A stretch of DNA of 64,000 bases from Henckelia pumila (taxonomy: Eukaryota > Streptophyta > Magnoliopsida > Lamiales > Gesneriaceae): contig NC_133122.1 of NCBI RefSeq assembly GCF_033568475.1, positions 82,111,442 through 82,175,441 of the forward strand. The letters run 5' to 3'. The notes beneath the pieces were generated by a model. That model was not told where the DNA came from and did not search any database. It saw only the letters and a list, made by a program, of their open reading frames with translations. This document shows positions 44,239 to 56,318 of the stretch, one piece after another; positions within the stretch are counted from its first letter, which is position 1, and every line of letters starts with the position of its first letter. Made by a program: the position numbers and the translations under genes.

Positions 44239-45627
44239 CTCTCTGAAGGCAAAGGTCCCTTGCAAAATTTCTATAAAGGTGAAGCGTGCAGTTGCAGGAC
44301 TGGGCTGAATTTTTCCAAGACAGTGCATAAGCCACCTTGAATGTCGCCACTCAAGAGAGGAATATAGTCGGGCTATAGACTATAAATTTAGTGCTGGCTG
44401 GGAGGCAACCCAGTGTTCTTTACTTTTCTTTTTAGTTTATTTTTGCGTATTTTTATTTTAATTTTTATCTTTATTTGATTTTTGTTTCTTTCCCATGCCA
44501 ATTTTTTATGCCTGCCGATATACCCATTCTGCTGCTGCCGTCCCAAATGATACTGTTAAGAAGGAAGAGGATGAAGCATAAACCTGGGGAGTGTTATTTT
44601 TGTTTTCATTGTGTTTTTGTTCATCTTGCATTTGTGTGTTTGTTCATGCATTATGTTCATTGTTTCTGAAGCATTGAGGGCAATGCTTTGGATAAGTATG
44701 GGGGGTAGACTAGTTTATTTTATTGTTTGTTGTGCTTATGTTGCATTAGTAATGTTTTGTGTTTGTTTGCATCTAGTCTATTTTTGTTGTTTGTTTTGTC
44801 TTACATGAGTAGGATGAGTCATAATAGCCAATGATGATGAAGTTTATTTGAAAAAATTGGATTTTTGAAAAAAATTTGCTCTTTACTTGACATGAGAAAC
44901 TGTAGGTTGAACCATGAATATTTATGAGCACTTGTGTTAGAACAGTGGACTGTAACGAAAGATTTGATGAAGTTTCTGTCTGTTTGACCATTGCACGGCA
45001 CTAGGTGGTTTGTGGATTTTGATTGTGTTCTATGAATTTTGATGAGACTCTAGTTTACACTTATGATCTTGGGCGCACCTAGAGAAATTTTTTTTTTACA
45101 ACTCCATCCGAGCCTTGAAAGGATTGAAATCCTAAAAGATTAAATTAATGTCTAAGTATGAGGATTAAATGGAGTTGATGCTCCATCCAAACTATAGACG
45201 AGGGGATTAAAAAAGAAATAAATTTTTGTATCCTAGCCAGTTATAGCTAAGTCAGCGCGTAATTATTGGGGTTAAAGCAATACCGGGTGCAAAATCCGGA
45301 GGTATGTAATTCATTATCTCAAGGAAGGTGGGTTTAGTCTAGAGGTCGTTGGAAGGAATGGGCACTTGAAGAGTGAAACTTGCACTAATTTGTCATAGGT
45401 CGGTAAGCAGTTTTGAAACTAATTCGGTCTAAGGTTTATGAAACTGGAATGACAGTTCACACAAGGTCACGTTAAACCGAAGGTGTATTATGAAAAGTTG
45501 AGAGTGTGTGTGATTTTTTTTTGTGATTGAACTTCTCGGAGGTTGTGCACTCTCATGAATCGTCCTTCCTTATGTTTTTGTGTGCATATTGTTTTTGCAT
45601 GTCTTGCTCCATGGAGAGCAAGGTTTA
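44239..45627 (+). other. Non-coding region between protease and 3' LTR of element E
   Basis: This is where an autonomous Athila would carry pol and an env-like region. It holds phrases typical of Athila-type leaders and tails (a GGGAGGCAACCCAGTG motif near 44400; GAGGGCAATGCTTTGGATAAGTATGG near 44676, split here by eye). Short frames at 44475-44808 are not supported. Confidence 0.5.
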
Positions 45628-45639
45628 AGTATGGGGTGT
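45628..45639 (+). promoter_or_regulatory. Purine-rich tract before the 3' LTR of element E
   Basis: AAGTATGGGGTG immediately precedes TG of the LTR. It is purine-rich but not pure, as is common in Athila-like elements. Confidence 0.7.
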
Positions 45640-47133
45640 TGATAAGTATATTTTCTATGCATTAATTCGTGATATTTTTATGTTTATTTTTTGTGCATTC
45701 ATATTGTTTGGTGTGTTTTTATTTGTTTTATTGCATTCATGTGTCTTTCATTCTCCGAGTTTTATTTGTAGGAAAAATGAAAATTAAAAAAGTTTTGAAG
45801 GCAAGAGAAAAGAAAAGAGAAGAAAAAAAAAAGATTGAAGTGCTAAAAATAAAGTTTGCACTAAATGTTAGCACTACATTTAGTGCTATTGCTCAAAACG
45901 TTTGCACTACATTGAGTGCAAATGCTCTAAAGCTCAAGAAGAAGCGCAAACGCGCAACATAAGGGAGAATAGCGCATGGTGATGCGCTAACGCGCAAAGG
46001 AGATGGGCAATCGTGCAATGAAGAAATGAAGACGCGTGCGAGCGCGTAAGGGAATTCCAGTATAGTTGAATGAAGAACTCGCGCGAGCGAGTTTATATCT
46101 CGCGTGTGCTCGAGAGGAGTACCAGACACAGTTTTGAAGACTTGAGCGCGAGCAGGTTCTATGTCAGGCACGAGCGCGAGTTTTGGAGTCTGAAAATTTG
46201 GAAATCCCTTGTGGCGTAAGGAATCTAATTATTATGGGATCCAAACACTATAAATAGAGGATTTTAATATTTTTGAAGGGTTCTAGATTTTCCAGAAGCA
46301 GAGGACACGCAAGGAGGCTACTGCTTGGGAGAAGATTTCTTTCTTTTATTTTATTTTTATTTTCAATTCATGATTAAAAACTTTGATTGGGAATTATGTT
46401 AAATTTTGAGTAGTTTTTCTTTTTCGATCAAGGCCACGTGATTGGGCCAGACAAATTTATGTAGAAAACTTGTTTGTTTATTCGAGAATTTACATACTTG
46501 ATTTTATTTTATTGATTATCGAATTTATATTTGTATTATGAATTTCCTGGCCAGTTATTTGCTTGCATGTTAATTGATTCCAATTCGGCGGAGGAGGTTT
46601 CGATTTTGATCACTTTGATAATCAACATATTGTAAAACAAACTAGAAATAGAATTTGTTTTTATTATGCGGTTTGGGTGTAAACTGAATTTTCACTGTTA
46701 TTCATGCATTCAAATTTGATTAGAATTATGAAAGATTAATCCGTCAATATTTGAATAGGTTTGATTGTTCTAGAAATAGTCCTTTGAACAAGATAGGAGA
46801 ATTTCCGTGAATTAAAATTAAATCTGAGTCTTGAATCTATGACTTGTTACATAATTTGTCTGGTACCTACGTGTGTCCTTGATCGAGATTTTCCCAAATT
46901 GAATTCAGCCTTTAATCTCTGCTGTGTTTTAGTGAATTTATTTAATTTGAAATTTTAGTTATTAGTTTAAAATCTGAATTCACTCTTTTTGATTAGTCTA
47001 GATTAAGTAGAAATAATTATATTTTGGTAGTCATATTTATATAGTCTCTGTAAGTTCAATACTTGGACTCTCTGTTCACTTTGCTATTACTTGACCTAGT
47101 GCACTTGCTAGTTGATAATGATTTAGCCAATCA
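45640..47133 (+). repeat. 3' LTR of element E
   Basis: 1494-bp direct copy of the 5' LTR, with the CG-rich motif array at about 46028-46185 and TATAAATA at 46249-46256. The two LTRs differ by scattered substitutions and small indels, so the insertion is not very young. Confidence 0.9.
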
Positions 47134-47138
47134 ACGTG

Positions 47139-47645
47139 TCTGGGTTAGCTGCAATTTTCCCCAAAGCACTATTGGTGAGTACAGTGATAAGGTGTGAGAG
47201 GAAGTATGGTCTTAATTTCCTTATTGTGATAACCAAAGCCAAGGCGAGCTTTTCTTGAGTTAAATAATGGTGTTCGGCTCCCTTTAAGACGTGGCTGACA
47301 AAATAAACTGGATGATGAGTTACCCCTTCTTTCTTGACCAAGACCGAACTAGCGGCTCGGGGTGTGACAGCCAAATAGAGGAACAATTCTTCCCCCTTGA
47401 ACAGGCTTATTTAGCACAGACAATTGCTTCAAAAAGGCCTTTAAATTCTGAAAGGCCTTCTCACTTTCGTCGTCCCATTCAAAATTTTTTGTCTTTCATA
47501 GTGCTTTAAAGAAAGAGAGGCTTTTGTCTGCAGATCTGCTTATAAACCGAGCTAACGACATAATTCTTCTTGTTAATCTTTGTACCTTTGTATATTCCTG
47601 GGAGAGCTCATAGAGACGATTTCTTGAACTTTCTCAGGATTAGCC
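47139..47645 (-). pseudogene. RT C-terminal / RNase H junction of element G
   Basis: Reads leftwards as MFLYLAVTPRAASSVLVKKE, VYFVSHVLKGAEHHYLTQEK and IRKLRPYFLSH, phrases of the RT connection and RNase H of Tat-like elements. Frame changes and stops link it to the RT core at its right. Element E cuts it at 47133. Confidence 0.85.
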
Positions 47646-48293
47646 TCAGTTATCCTTCTTGTAACCATGTAACCAAGGATTTTTCCAGCCCCAAACTCCG
47701 AAAGTGCATTTGTTAGGGTTTAACTTCAGTTGATAGTTCTTCAGAGTCTGAAAGGTTTGATTCAGGTCGGTAAAGAACTGGTCGACAGTTCGGGTCTTGA
47801 TCAGGATATCATCCACGTAGACATCGATGTTCTTTCCAATTTGTTGCTTGAATGCTTTTTCCATCAATCTTTGATATGTAGCCCCAGCATTTTTGAGCCC
47901 AAACGACATGACCACATAGCAGTAAGTTCTTGTTGAGGTAACAAAACTCACCTTGTCCTTGTCCTCCTTCGCTAAAGGGATCTGATGATATCCTTGGTAA
48001 GCATCCAAAAAACTGAGTAATTCATGTCCTACTGTTGGATCGACAAGTTGATCGATTTTAGGTAAAGGGTAGTAATCTTTAGGGCATGCTTTATTTAAAT
48101 CCCAAAAATCTACACACAGGCGCCATTTTACCGTAGACTTTGGAACCAAGACTGTGTTAGACAACCAGGTCGGGAAGTGGATTTTCTTGATGTGTCCAGC
48201 TCTGAGTAACTCTTCTACTTGTTCTTGGATCACTGCATCCTTTTCAGGACCGAATTGACTTTTCTTTTGAATAATAAGGCGACAGTCCTTCAT
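47646..48293 (-). pseudogene. Reverse transcriptase core of element G
   Basis: A 215-codon frame covers the RT palm and fingers: RLCVDFWDLNKACPKDYYPL, FLDAYQGYHQIPLAKED, MSFGLKNAGATYQRLM and the catalytic YVDDILIKT. The active-site residues are present. Damage elsewhere (missing upstream linkage, frameshift after LNPNKCTFG) makes it non-functional as part of pol. Confidence 0.9.
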
Positions 48294-48308
48294 TACGTTT
48301 AACTTATG

Positions 48309-49084
48309 TTACGCTACCTCCCTCCGTACTCCTACCAGATCTGAGACCGACCACACAAAAGCATCTTTGTTTTTCTGCAAACATTCCAATAACGGTTCCT
48401 TTAGGTGTGCTTCAAGGGTGCGAGCAATCCTTACCATCCCAGATGGATGGGAAATCATGATTTCCTCTATTTTTTCTTTAGTAGTGACAGATGTGTCCTC
48501 TATCAAATTGACGTGTTCCCTACTAGAGAGTCCGGGTCGGTCAACATTATCAGTCCTGGCCACTTTTTGTTTTATACTGACCGCTTCCACATAACACTTG
48601 CGAGCAATAACTTGATCTCCTTGTACTTCGTCGACCTCACTACCCACTAACTTTATTTTTTGATACAGAGCCGATGCTACAGCCATGAAAGTGGTCATGA
48701 CTGGTCTTCCTAGTATGGCATTATAGGCCGATGGAACATCTACTATAATGAAACTCATAATCCTGGTTTTGCGAGAGTTATTTTTTCCCAAATTTAGTGA
48801 CAAATGAACTAACCCGACAGTTCGGATTGCATGACCTGTGAAACCAAATAGCGATGTCACGACGAGTTCCATCTTATATTGCCCCAGGTCCATTTTATTT
48901 ATTGCCTCTTGGAATAGAACGTTGACAGAACTTCCTGAACCACAAATATCCGAGCCACATCATAATCTGCGACCATGGACCTTATTACCGGCGCATCATT
49001 ATGGTTGCTAGAAACTCCTTTCAAATCTTTTTTCTCAAAATAGAGGGTCGGGCTGGTATGGACGATCTGATTACCGATCTCCAT
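48309..49084 (-). pseudogene. Protease region of element G
   Basis: Two frames. 48899-49084 carries HNDAPVIRSMVADYDVARIF, where the active-site Asp-Ser/Thr-Gly segment would follow but is disrupted. 48309-48893 carries the rest: LSLNLGKNNSRKTRIMSFII, VDVPSAYNAILGRPVM and the linker to RT. This is the usual Tat-lineage protease layout, broken at the active site. Confidence 0.8.
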
Positions 49085-49285
49085 ATTTTTTAATTTTCTG
49101 CAATTAGTTTACCTAGCTCTGTTGGAATCTCCATCAGTTGGCCCCCCAGAAATTATGTTAATAACTCCTCGTGCAAGTAGAGCTGGTCTCTGGTCATTAC
49201 TGGCTTGTTCCTGATTTGGGCGATCAAAGTCTCCTTGCGGAGGGACAGTCCTTGCTCTCTGTCTAGGCTAACCGGATCCCCCTCC

Positions 49286-50394
49286 CTATTTTTTCTTCGG
49301 GCGATATCCTTCTTGGCGAGTGAATATATTTTTTATTTCAGGCTTTTTTGAATTATCCTTTCGATTTCTTGTTCTAAGTGATGGCAGTCCTTGGTGGTAC
49401 GCCCATACTCCTTGTGAAAATGACAATATTTGTCTGATTCCCGATTTTGAGGTCCTTGCTCCGTCCACGAATGTCTCTGTGTGAGTCGTTGATAGTCACA
49501 AATTTGTAGGGCTTGGGTCTTGCTCATGCACAAGGGGGTGAAAAAGGTAAATTGCCCTAGGAGTGCAGGTCGAGACGATTTCTCTGTCTTGGGATTATTG
49601 TTCGGGAATCTATTAATTTTTGAACTCTTAGGCCGCTCCTTCTTTTCACTTGCTCGCGCAGCCTGTATTTCCTCCATATTAACATATTTTTCAGCTCGGG
49701 CAAGTAATTCCCCGTATGTCTCAGGCGGCCTCTTTATTAGGGATTTGAGAAAGTCTTTGGTATCAAGCCCTTGCATGAAGGCGTTGATGAGTAGGTCGGT
49801 AGTAGCCATTGGTACTTCGAGGGCCAAAGCACTAAACCTGCGAATATATGCCCTCAAATTCTCATGTTCGCGTTTCTTAATTGCAAAGAGGCTGAAAGTG
49901 GTCGTATGATGCTTTTTGCTACTAGCAAAGTGATTCAGAAAAGAGTTGCTAAAATCTTTAAGTTCCCTTATTTACCCCGGGCGTAGCAAATTAAACCACT
50001 GCTGAGCTGGCCCTACAATAGTAGTGAGGAAGACCCTATACTTGATCGGGTCAGAATATTTATGCAGCAGCGCAGCATTTTTGAAACGTGCTAAATGTTC
50101 TTCTGGATCCCCTTTACCATCATATTCCCCTATGTGAGTCAATTTAAAATGGTTCGGGGGTTCCGCTTCCAATATCTCCAGGGTGAAATGGATGTTCCTA
50201 GTTGTGGTGGCTAGGTACATGACCTGCTTCTTCTTAAGTGATTCCATTTCTTCTTTCAACCTTTTGATTTCCTCCAGATGAGCATTCTGATCGGGAGGTA
50301 TGGGATTGACACCATCCCTTTCTGCCAAAGCTCTTTGAACAACCTGGGCTATTAACTGCTCCAACTCTGGGTTTACTAAGTTTTGATCAGCCAT
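49286..50394 (-). pseudogene. Gag of element G
   Basis: The ATG at 50394 begins MADQNLVNPELEQLIAQVVQ. A coiled-coil-like stretch follows (HLEEIKRLKEEMESLKKKQ), then the capsid region (YDGKGDPEEHLARFKNAALL, VGPAQQWFNLLRPG), a TAA near 49972 and continuation in another frame. That frame has RAYIRRFSALALEVP, FMQGLDTKDFLKSLIKRPPE and a zinc-finger-like YCHFHKEYGRTTKDCHHLE, the form typical of Tat gag. The start codon lies about 20 bases from the putative PBS. Confidence 0.9.
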
Positions 50395-50413
50395 CTAAAC
50401 TTTTTTTCTTCAA

Positions 50414-50432
50414 ATTCTCACAGACGATGCCA
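50414..50432 (-). promoter_or_regulatory. Putative primer-binding site of element G
   Basis: On the minus strand TGGCATCGTCTGTGAGAAT lies between the LTR and gag. It resembles, with changes, the TGGCGCCGTCTGTGGGAA-type site common in Tat-like elements. Confidence 0.6.
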
Positions 50433-50434
50433 AT

Positions 50435-51010
50435 TGATGATGTCAAAAATTTCCCTCGGGTTCAGTCTGGTCGAATGGATCCACCAATCCCTCTTCAAAG
50501 CAGGTCTGGTCGGGTACTAGGATGTCCTTCACAAGCAACAACTAGGTCAGGGTGGTGCCGAAAGGGTTTTTGGTGTGACCCCTCCGATGTATAAGTCAGT
50601 GCACGAAAGGCGAGGGGTGTGATGAAGATGAAAAATGGAATATGAGTGTGTGAATGTGTGAATTGAGAGTGAATAGTGAATGAATAAAATCATAAAAATA
50701 CCTATATTTATATGAGTGGGAGAGGTAAGCTACCTAGCTCAAGTAGAACTCATGTCTAGGTAGAATTCCATGCTCATTGGTCCATACGCAAAACTTATCA
50801 TTATCCCTTGAATATTTGCAAATGGTCAAGTCTATCTCATATCATGTAATTCGAATCAGACTTGCACTAGAATGGGCGAGTTCGGCCCATTAGGCCTAGC
50901 TAGGGTCGGCCCATTAGAAGTAGCCCAGATCATGACAAGACCTAATATGTTCCAGACTGAGTTGGACCCTAATATTTAACAATGACCATATAATTGGGTC
51001 ATTCCTCACA
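50435..51010 (-). repeat. 5' LTR of element G (right end approximate)
   Basis: On the minus strand the LTR should end near TTGACATCA at 50435-50441, just before the PBS, and may start TGAGGAATGACCC near 51008. No second copy is in the window, so the outer end is uncertain. A reverse TATA box (TATTTATA, 50705-50712) sits in a suitable place for the element's promoter. Confidence 0.5.
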
Positions 51011-51648
51011 GACCCATTATGAACAGATTCGGGTTAGAATATTTTCCTGGGTATCATAGTCTTAAATCAAAAAATATCATTATGAACAGATTCGGGTTAG
51101 TTTAATATTTTGTTAATTTTACATATTTAAATCCTTGTTTATGAATGCATATTAAATGGAAAATTTGGAAGCACGAAGTAAGTTTAATAAAATAATGTAC
51201 AAGATAAAGTAATAATATTTTTTAGAAATAAATTGATTAATAATATTATATTTAAAATAAAAATAAAAATAAAAATTCATAAAATATAAATGTTTGATAA
51301 ATATTTTATAATTGGATCTTAAGAATTGAAAAGATTTAAAAATTATACTCTCAAGGGATCAAATATGACATTTTAATATTTCACAGGGGTATTTGGTGCA
51401 AAAAAAAATCAAAATATTTGTCCAGTCACATGAGGAGCGTGTGTGCAACAATCGCTCATATAAAAGGGCAAGTTTGCTAATTTTATAAAAGGTCAGAGTT
51501 GAATATGCCTATTAAAATTTCACAGAGGAAAAGTGTGCATTTTCAATATTTCACATGGACATTTGGTGCAAATAACTCTTTTTAATACTAAAAATATTAC
51601 TTTTATTATAAATATAAATAAGATTGGCCCGTCTCATTCATAAAAATC
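51011..51648. other. AT-rich stretch with short direct duplications
   Basis: No gene seen. It holds a 23-bp exact direct repeat (CATTATGAACAGATTCGGGT and three more bases, at 51015-51037 and 51078-51100). It also holds an imperfect duplication around ATTTCACA...ATTTGGTGCA (near 51380 and 51560). Confidence 0.5.
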
Positions 51649-54600
51649 TGTAAGACCGCATTCCTGCATTATGGTTTTCTCTCTTAATTTCACGTTCTTT
51701 TCCCGATCCCTCTTGTTTTTTTTTTTAACTTTTCTCGTCCCTTTAAATGGTTGTATCTTAGTCATCATTGATCAGTTTTTGAAAGAAAGCATATTGACCG
51801 GCTAAATCGGTATCAACTAGCAAGTGCACTAGGTCAAGTAATAGTAAAGTGGACAGAGAGTTCAAGTATCGAACCCACAGAGACTGTATAAATATGACTA
51901 CCAGAATATGATTATTTCTACTTAATCTAGACTAATCAAAAAAGGTGATTTCAGATTTTAAACTAATAACTAAAATTGCAAATAAAATAAATTCACTAAA
52001 ACGCATCAGAGATTAAAGGTTGAATTCAATTTGGGAAAAGCTCGATCAAGGACACACGTAGGTAACATAAAATTCATGTAACAAGCAGTCGATTTAAGAC
52101 TCAGACTTAATCTTAATTCACGAAAATTTTTCTAATTTGTTCAAAGGACTATTTTTAGAACAATCAAACCTATTCAAATATTGATGGATTAATCTTTCGT
52201 AATTCTAATCAAATTTGAATGCATGACAAACTTTGAAAATTCAGTTTACACCCAAACTGCATAATAAAACCGAATTCTATTTCTAATCAGTTTTACACTA
52301 TGTTGAATATCGAAGTGATCAAAATTGAAACCTCCTCTGTCGAATTGGAATCAATTAACATGCAATTAAATAACTGGCCAGGAAATTTACAAGACAAATA
52401 TAAATTCGATAATCAATAAAAGAAAATAAAGTCTGAAAATCTCAAATAAACAAATCAAGTTTTCTACATAAATTGTTTGGCCCAATCACATGTCCTTGAT
52501 CGAAAGAGAAAACTACTAAATAAATAAACTCATGATTTTAAACAAGGTTTTTAATCATGAATAAACAAAAGAAAATAAGAAAAGAAGAAGAAATCTTCTC
52601 TCCGAAGCCTGGTAGTAGTAGCCGCCCTCTCACGTTCTGAAAATTATGGAACCCTTGAAAAATATTAAAATCTCCTATTTATAGTGCCCGAATCCCGTAT
52701 CAATTTGTTTCCTTCACGAAATAAAATTCTAAAAATATTTTTGACGTCAAAACACGCGCGCGCACCTAAAAGTGTCCTCGCGCGCGCGCAAGTCTTCCTC
52801 ACAAACTCATTGGCCTCTTCTCGCGCGCGCGCGAGACAAGAACTCACCCGCGCGCGCCCTGTAAACGATGTTGCTAGAACTTTCTTCTGTGCACGCACGA
52901 GTTATGGGTCCGCCCGCGCATGACTCTGTAGCTCAGTTTTCTCCCAAAAGCTCCATTAACCTACAAAAATCAACCAGGAGAGTAGAATGCATACACAATA
53001 AATAAAATGCAAATAAAACACACGAAGTAAAATAAATTCTTGCAAAATTACCCTAAAAAATGACACAAAATAACGCATACACAATGCACTTATCACATAG
53101 TTCTGGAATCCTCAAGACAAGAGTTAGCTATTGATGTCGATTTTTCGAAGTTTCAGTGCGACCTCCGGTTAGTCTGTCGCCCTTCGCTGCCGCGTGCCGC
53201 CACCGTACGCTGCCGGAACTCCAAAATCAATCGAGGGCTTTTGTTTCTCATGTCGTAAGCTTCGATTCAAACCTTAAATCACGAATTTAGGGGATGTTTT
53301 TGGGGTGAGTTTGAATTTGGATGAGATTTTGGATTGGATTTTGGTTCAAACAATTGATAATTGTTGTGTATTTGATTGTAGGTTCGTTCGAACTTTGCAT
53401 TGATTTGAGGTATCAGTTAAATTTCCAAAAATATTTTAAGTTAGATTGGTTGCTTGAATAGCAATTTAGCGATGTTAAAGCTAAAAATACTATTTTGTGA
53501 CTATTTAATCTAGAAATTATTGATTTTAGGTATTGTGATTAAATATTGAGATTTTAGGAATTTAAAGTGCCTAAATAGTAAATGTTATAAAAGTTAATGG
53601 AATTTAAATGGTTAATAGAATTTAAATGGTTAATAGATTTTTATCTGATAATAATGGTATTTAAATTGATATTCAAATGATTTGTCAGAGTTGACACTTC
53701 TAGGTATTTCTTGAGGATTTAAAATATTGCTGAGTTGAGGTACGCATGAACTATTTCATTATGACGCCTATAATGGCATGTGATTATGTTAAGTATCTTG
53801 TAATGAGTGGTAACATGTTTATGTGCTTATGAGAATTATATGATTGCATTCACGAAATTGCATCGATTATTGGAATGCATAATTGAGAATAATCTTTATT
53901 TTCTTTTATAAAATAAATAAAATGATACGAAATTGCATCGATTATTAAAGTGCATAATTGAGAATAATCCTTATTGACTTTTATAAAATAAATAAAATCT
54001 CATTTTATTTAAAACACATTTTTATTGAAAAATGTTAAGAGATATTCGTCATGTTAACAGTTTTTCATAGCACGTTGAGCCTTGACTCCTTTGATTGCTA
54101 TCATATTGATCTATTGCGATGAGATGTATTGAGTCCTTGTTGGAGCGAGTGACATTATTTATTGCACTCCTGAGGTAGCACGAGGCTAAGTGGGTCGCAA
54201 CCACACCCGCACCCTCGTTTCTATGATACTCCTGATGATCGCATAAGACCGAGTGGTCGTTTCCGAACCCTCATGCTTAGTGTGTGGATAAGAAGTGATG
54301 ATTCACGGTCTGCTGCGTTCCTAGCACGTGTTTCCACTAAGATTTGTTGAAATACGATTCGTTTGGACTCCATTTGGTATCCTTTATTTTATTGATATTT
54401 TTCATGCATTGCATTGCATGTCATTGCATCTCACTTGATTTTATTTCATTTCAGTTATATCTGTCGTGATTTTTCTAATTCGTCGTACTAGAGTCCGACC
54501 CCTGTTTTATTTTTATGTTGTGGTTGCTTGTGATTCCATAGCAAATTATCCAGGGGATCTGACACATCTGTTGGAGCATCTCTAGTGGTACCCAGTGAGT

Positions 54601-54970
54601 CTAGTGTGGAGTTGGTTCCCATATATATATATTAAACTATGTAGTTTTATGTTGGTCGGGGAGATGTTCCGTGTATCTGTATTGATAGTTTTAATTGTGT
54701 TTTGGACTATTTTGATGTGATCGAGCCTTGCCGGATCTGCATGTGTTTAGTCCTTGCCAGTGCGGCTGTAGGTTTGTGAATTGATAATATGACTCTATTT
54801 TTGAGTATTAATGTGTTGCTGTGTTGTTTGGAATTTTTGGGATGTCCTATTTACGGGAAGGTCATGCCAAAATTTCAGTAGGTCCAAAATAAAAAAATTT
54901 AACTCATTTTTGTTGTTTACACTAATTAATCCTAGTTTTTTTTATCATTAAAAATAAATCAGGACACAGG
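51649..54970 (+). mobile_element. Decayed LTR-like sequence J, interrupted by a solo LTR
   Basis: It resembles a long gypsy LTR: a possible start TGTAAGACC at 51649 and a tail near 54860-54890 with a GAAGGTCATGCCAAAATTTC phrase like that in the H LTR. No pol is attached. Boundaries are not confirmed by a target duplication. There are no supported genes. Confidence 0.35.
51795..53095 (-). mobile_element. Solo LTR of the E family, reverse orientation
   Basis: On the plus strand it runs TGACCGGCTAAATCGG...ATGCACTTATCA, the reverse complement of the E LTR, 1301 bp. Flanks are CATAT (51790-51794) and CATAG (53096-53100), a duplication with one mismatch. It contains the reversed TATA box (52676-52683) and the CG-rich array (about 52752-52920), and no internal sequence. 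Confidence 0.85.
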
Positions 54971-56122
54971 CCCTTTAAATATAATTATATATAGGTTTTT
55001 TTACTTAATTACCTTTGGTCTTTGGATATGCCTCAGATTATGGAGTGAACATTGTCTGAAATCTTCTTGGGTGCAATATTTTTGCTTTATGGGCGTGATT
55101 TCAAAATCTTTTAAGAACATGATTTGTCTACACTGTATTGGAGTAAGAAAAAAAAAACACAAGTTATATAATAGAATTTAATTATTGTAGTACCGGCTGG
55201 AAATTTGGGATGTGTGCCCAATATAATTGATAAAATATTTGTAATAAAATTAATTCTCGATTATCGATTATGGTGAATAAAAAATTATAAAGTATCACAA
55301 ATAATTATTTGGATTTTATCGAATGAAAATATTGATCAGTAAAAAAAGGGTATATTATATAACATATAATTAAATAAAAAGAAAATAAAAATAAGTGATT
55401 TGCTTTTCGTGGCAGTTCAAATTTAAAATGATGAACGATGAATTGGTGGTTTGAAGTGGCACATCGTCAATGTATGCCACAGCCCACGAGTTCCTCTTTG
55501 AGACATTGAGAATTGTCAATTTGAATAATTGTGAGTTAGGTCATTCCAATCGAAACAGAATCCATTACTCGAATGGTTGTGTATGTAAGAGGTAGTATGC
55601 TAGACATCTTTTGATGAAAAGTCTCATTTGAATGATGTACCTTTTCATTTAAGGTTGCATTTCTATAAATATAACTTGTATGTTTGAATGAGATAAAAAT
55701 TTTCGTAACACAGATTGGATAAAAAAACATAGATTTTTGTGCACAATCATTTTGTTGCATCGATATTCTATTCTTCATTCCAGAAATTTCAAAAAGCATC
55801 TTCCACTTTCATTGGGTTTTTAGTAACTTGGGATTGTTCTATTACAAAACAAAGTCGTTGTATCTTAAGAGACGATTGTCATATTCCATCAGCACTGTGA
55901 GTGGACCAATTTAGTATAATAGGCATAGTCTAACTCTATATCGACTTAAAGTTTTATGCTCCTTTCCCGTCTCAAGTCGTGTTGCAAAATCAATTAAGAC
56001 ATAGACAAAAATCTCATGTTGCGTAGTATTCCGAATTCCAATCCTAACAGTAAATTGGGGGGAAAATGAAGCAGTGCATATATTTTTCATTTTTGAAAGG
56101 AAACACATATAATTATTAAAAG
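54971..56122. other. Unclassified AT-rich stretch, possibly an LTR remnant
   Basis: No supported gene. A TATA-like CTATAAATATAAC lies near 55671, followed by sequence that could be a transcribed LTR leader. Small minus-strand frames (55536-55799 and 55911-56108) lack recognisable domains. Confidence 0.3.
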
Positions 56123-56318
56123 TGTTGAAAATATATTATTATAGTTGAATGATGAAAATTGGAGTTGAATGTTGAATATTAAGTGTGTAATGATGCAAGT
56201 AATGATGAATTTAATTTTTGGAATCGTCTCCAAATGAGATCTATAAATAGGTCTCTCCATTTGTGCAGAAAATCACAATTTAAGAGAGAAGAATTTTATA
56301 AAGTGTAGAGTTTGATAT
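56123..56318 (+). mobile_element. Short Copia- or TRIM-like LTR fragment K
   Basis: Begins TGTTGAAAATATATT and carries a good TATA box (TATAAATA at 56242-56249), then a leader-like AGAGAGAAGAATTTTATAAAG phrase (split by eye). Element B interrupts it. GATAT at 56314-56318 would be B's target duplication; the other copy is beyond the window. Confidence 0.5.

Larger units (their letters stand above)
40599..47133 (+). mobile_element. Element E: Athila-like, gag-protease-only LTR retrotransposon
   Basis: Complete 6.5-kb element with LTRs 40599-42111 and 45640-47133 (TGATAAGT...TCA) and ACGTG on both sides (40594-40598, 47134-47138). It has a tRNA-Asp-type PBS, a gag-protease frame with two in-frame stops and about 1.4 kb of non-coding sequence before the 3' LTR. 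RT, RNase H and integrase are absent, so it depended on an autonomous relative. It sits in the RT/RNase H region of G in opposite orientation. Confidence 0.9.

Noticed and set aside
44475..44808. Short hydrophobic frames after the E protease
   Set aside because: T-rich non-coding sequence naturally yields Phe/Leu/Cys-rich frames; nothing supports an env-like gene here.
54621..54635. Short AT dinucleotide run
   Set aside because: Too short (about seven units) to be more than a trivial microsatellite.
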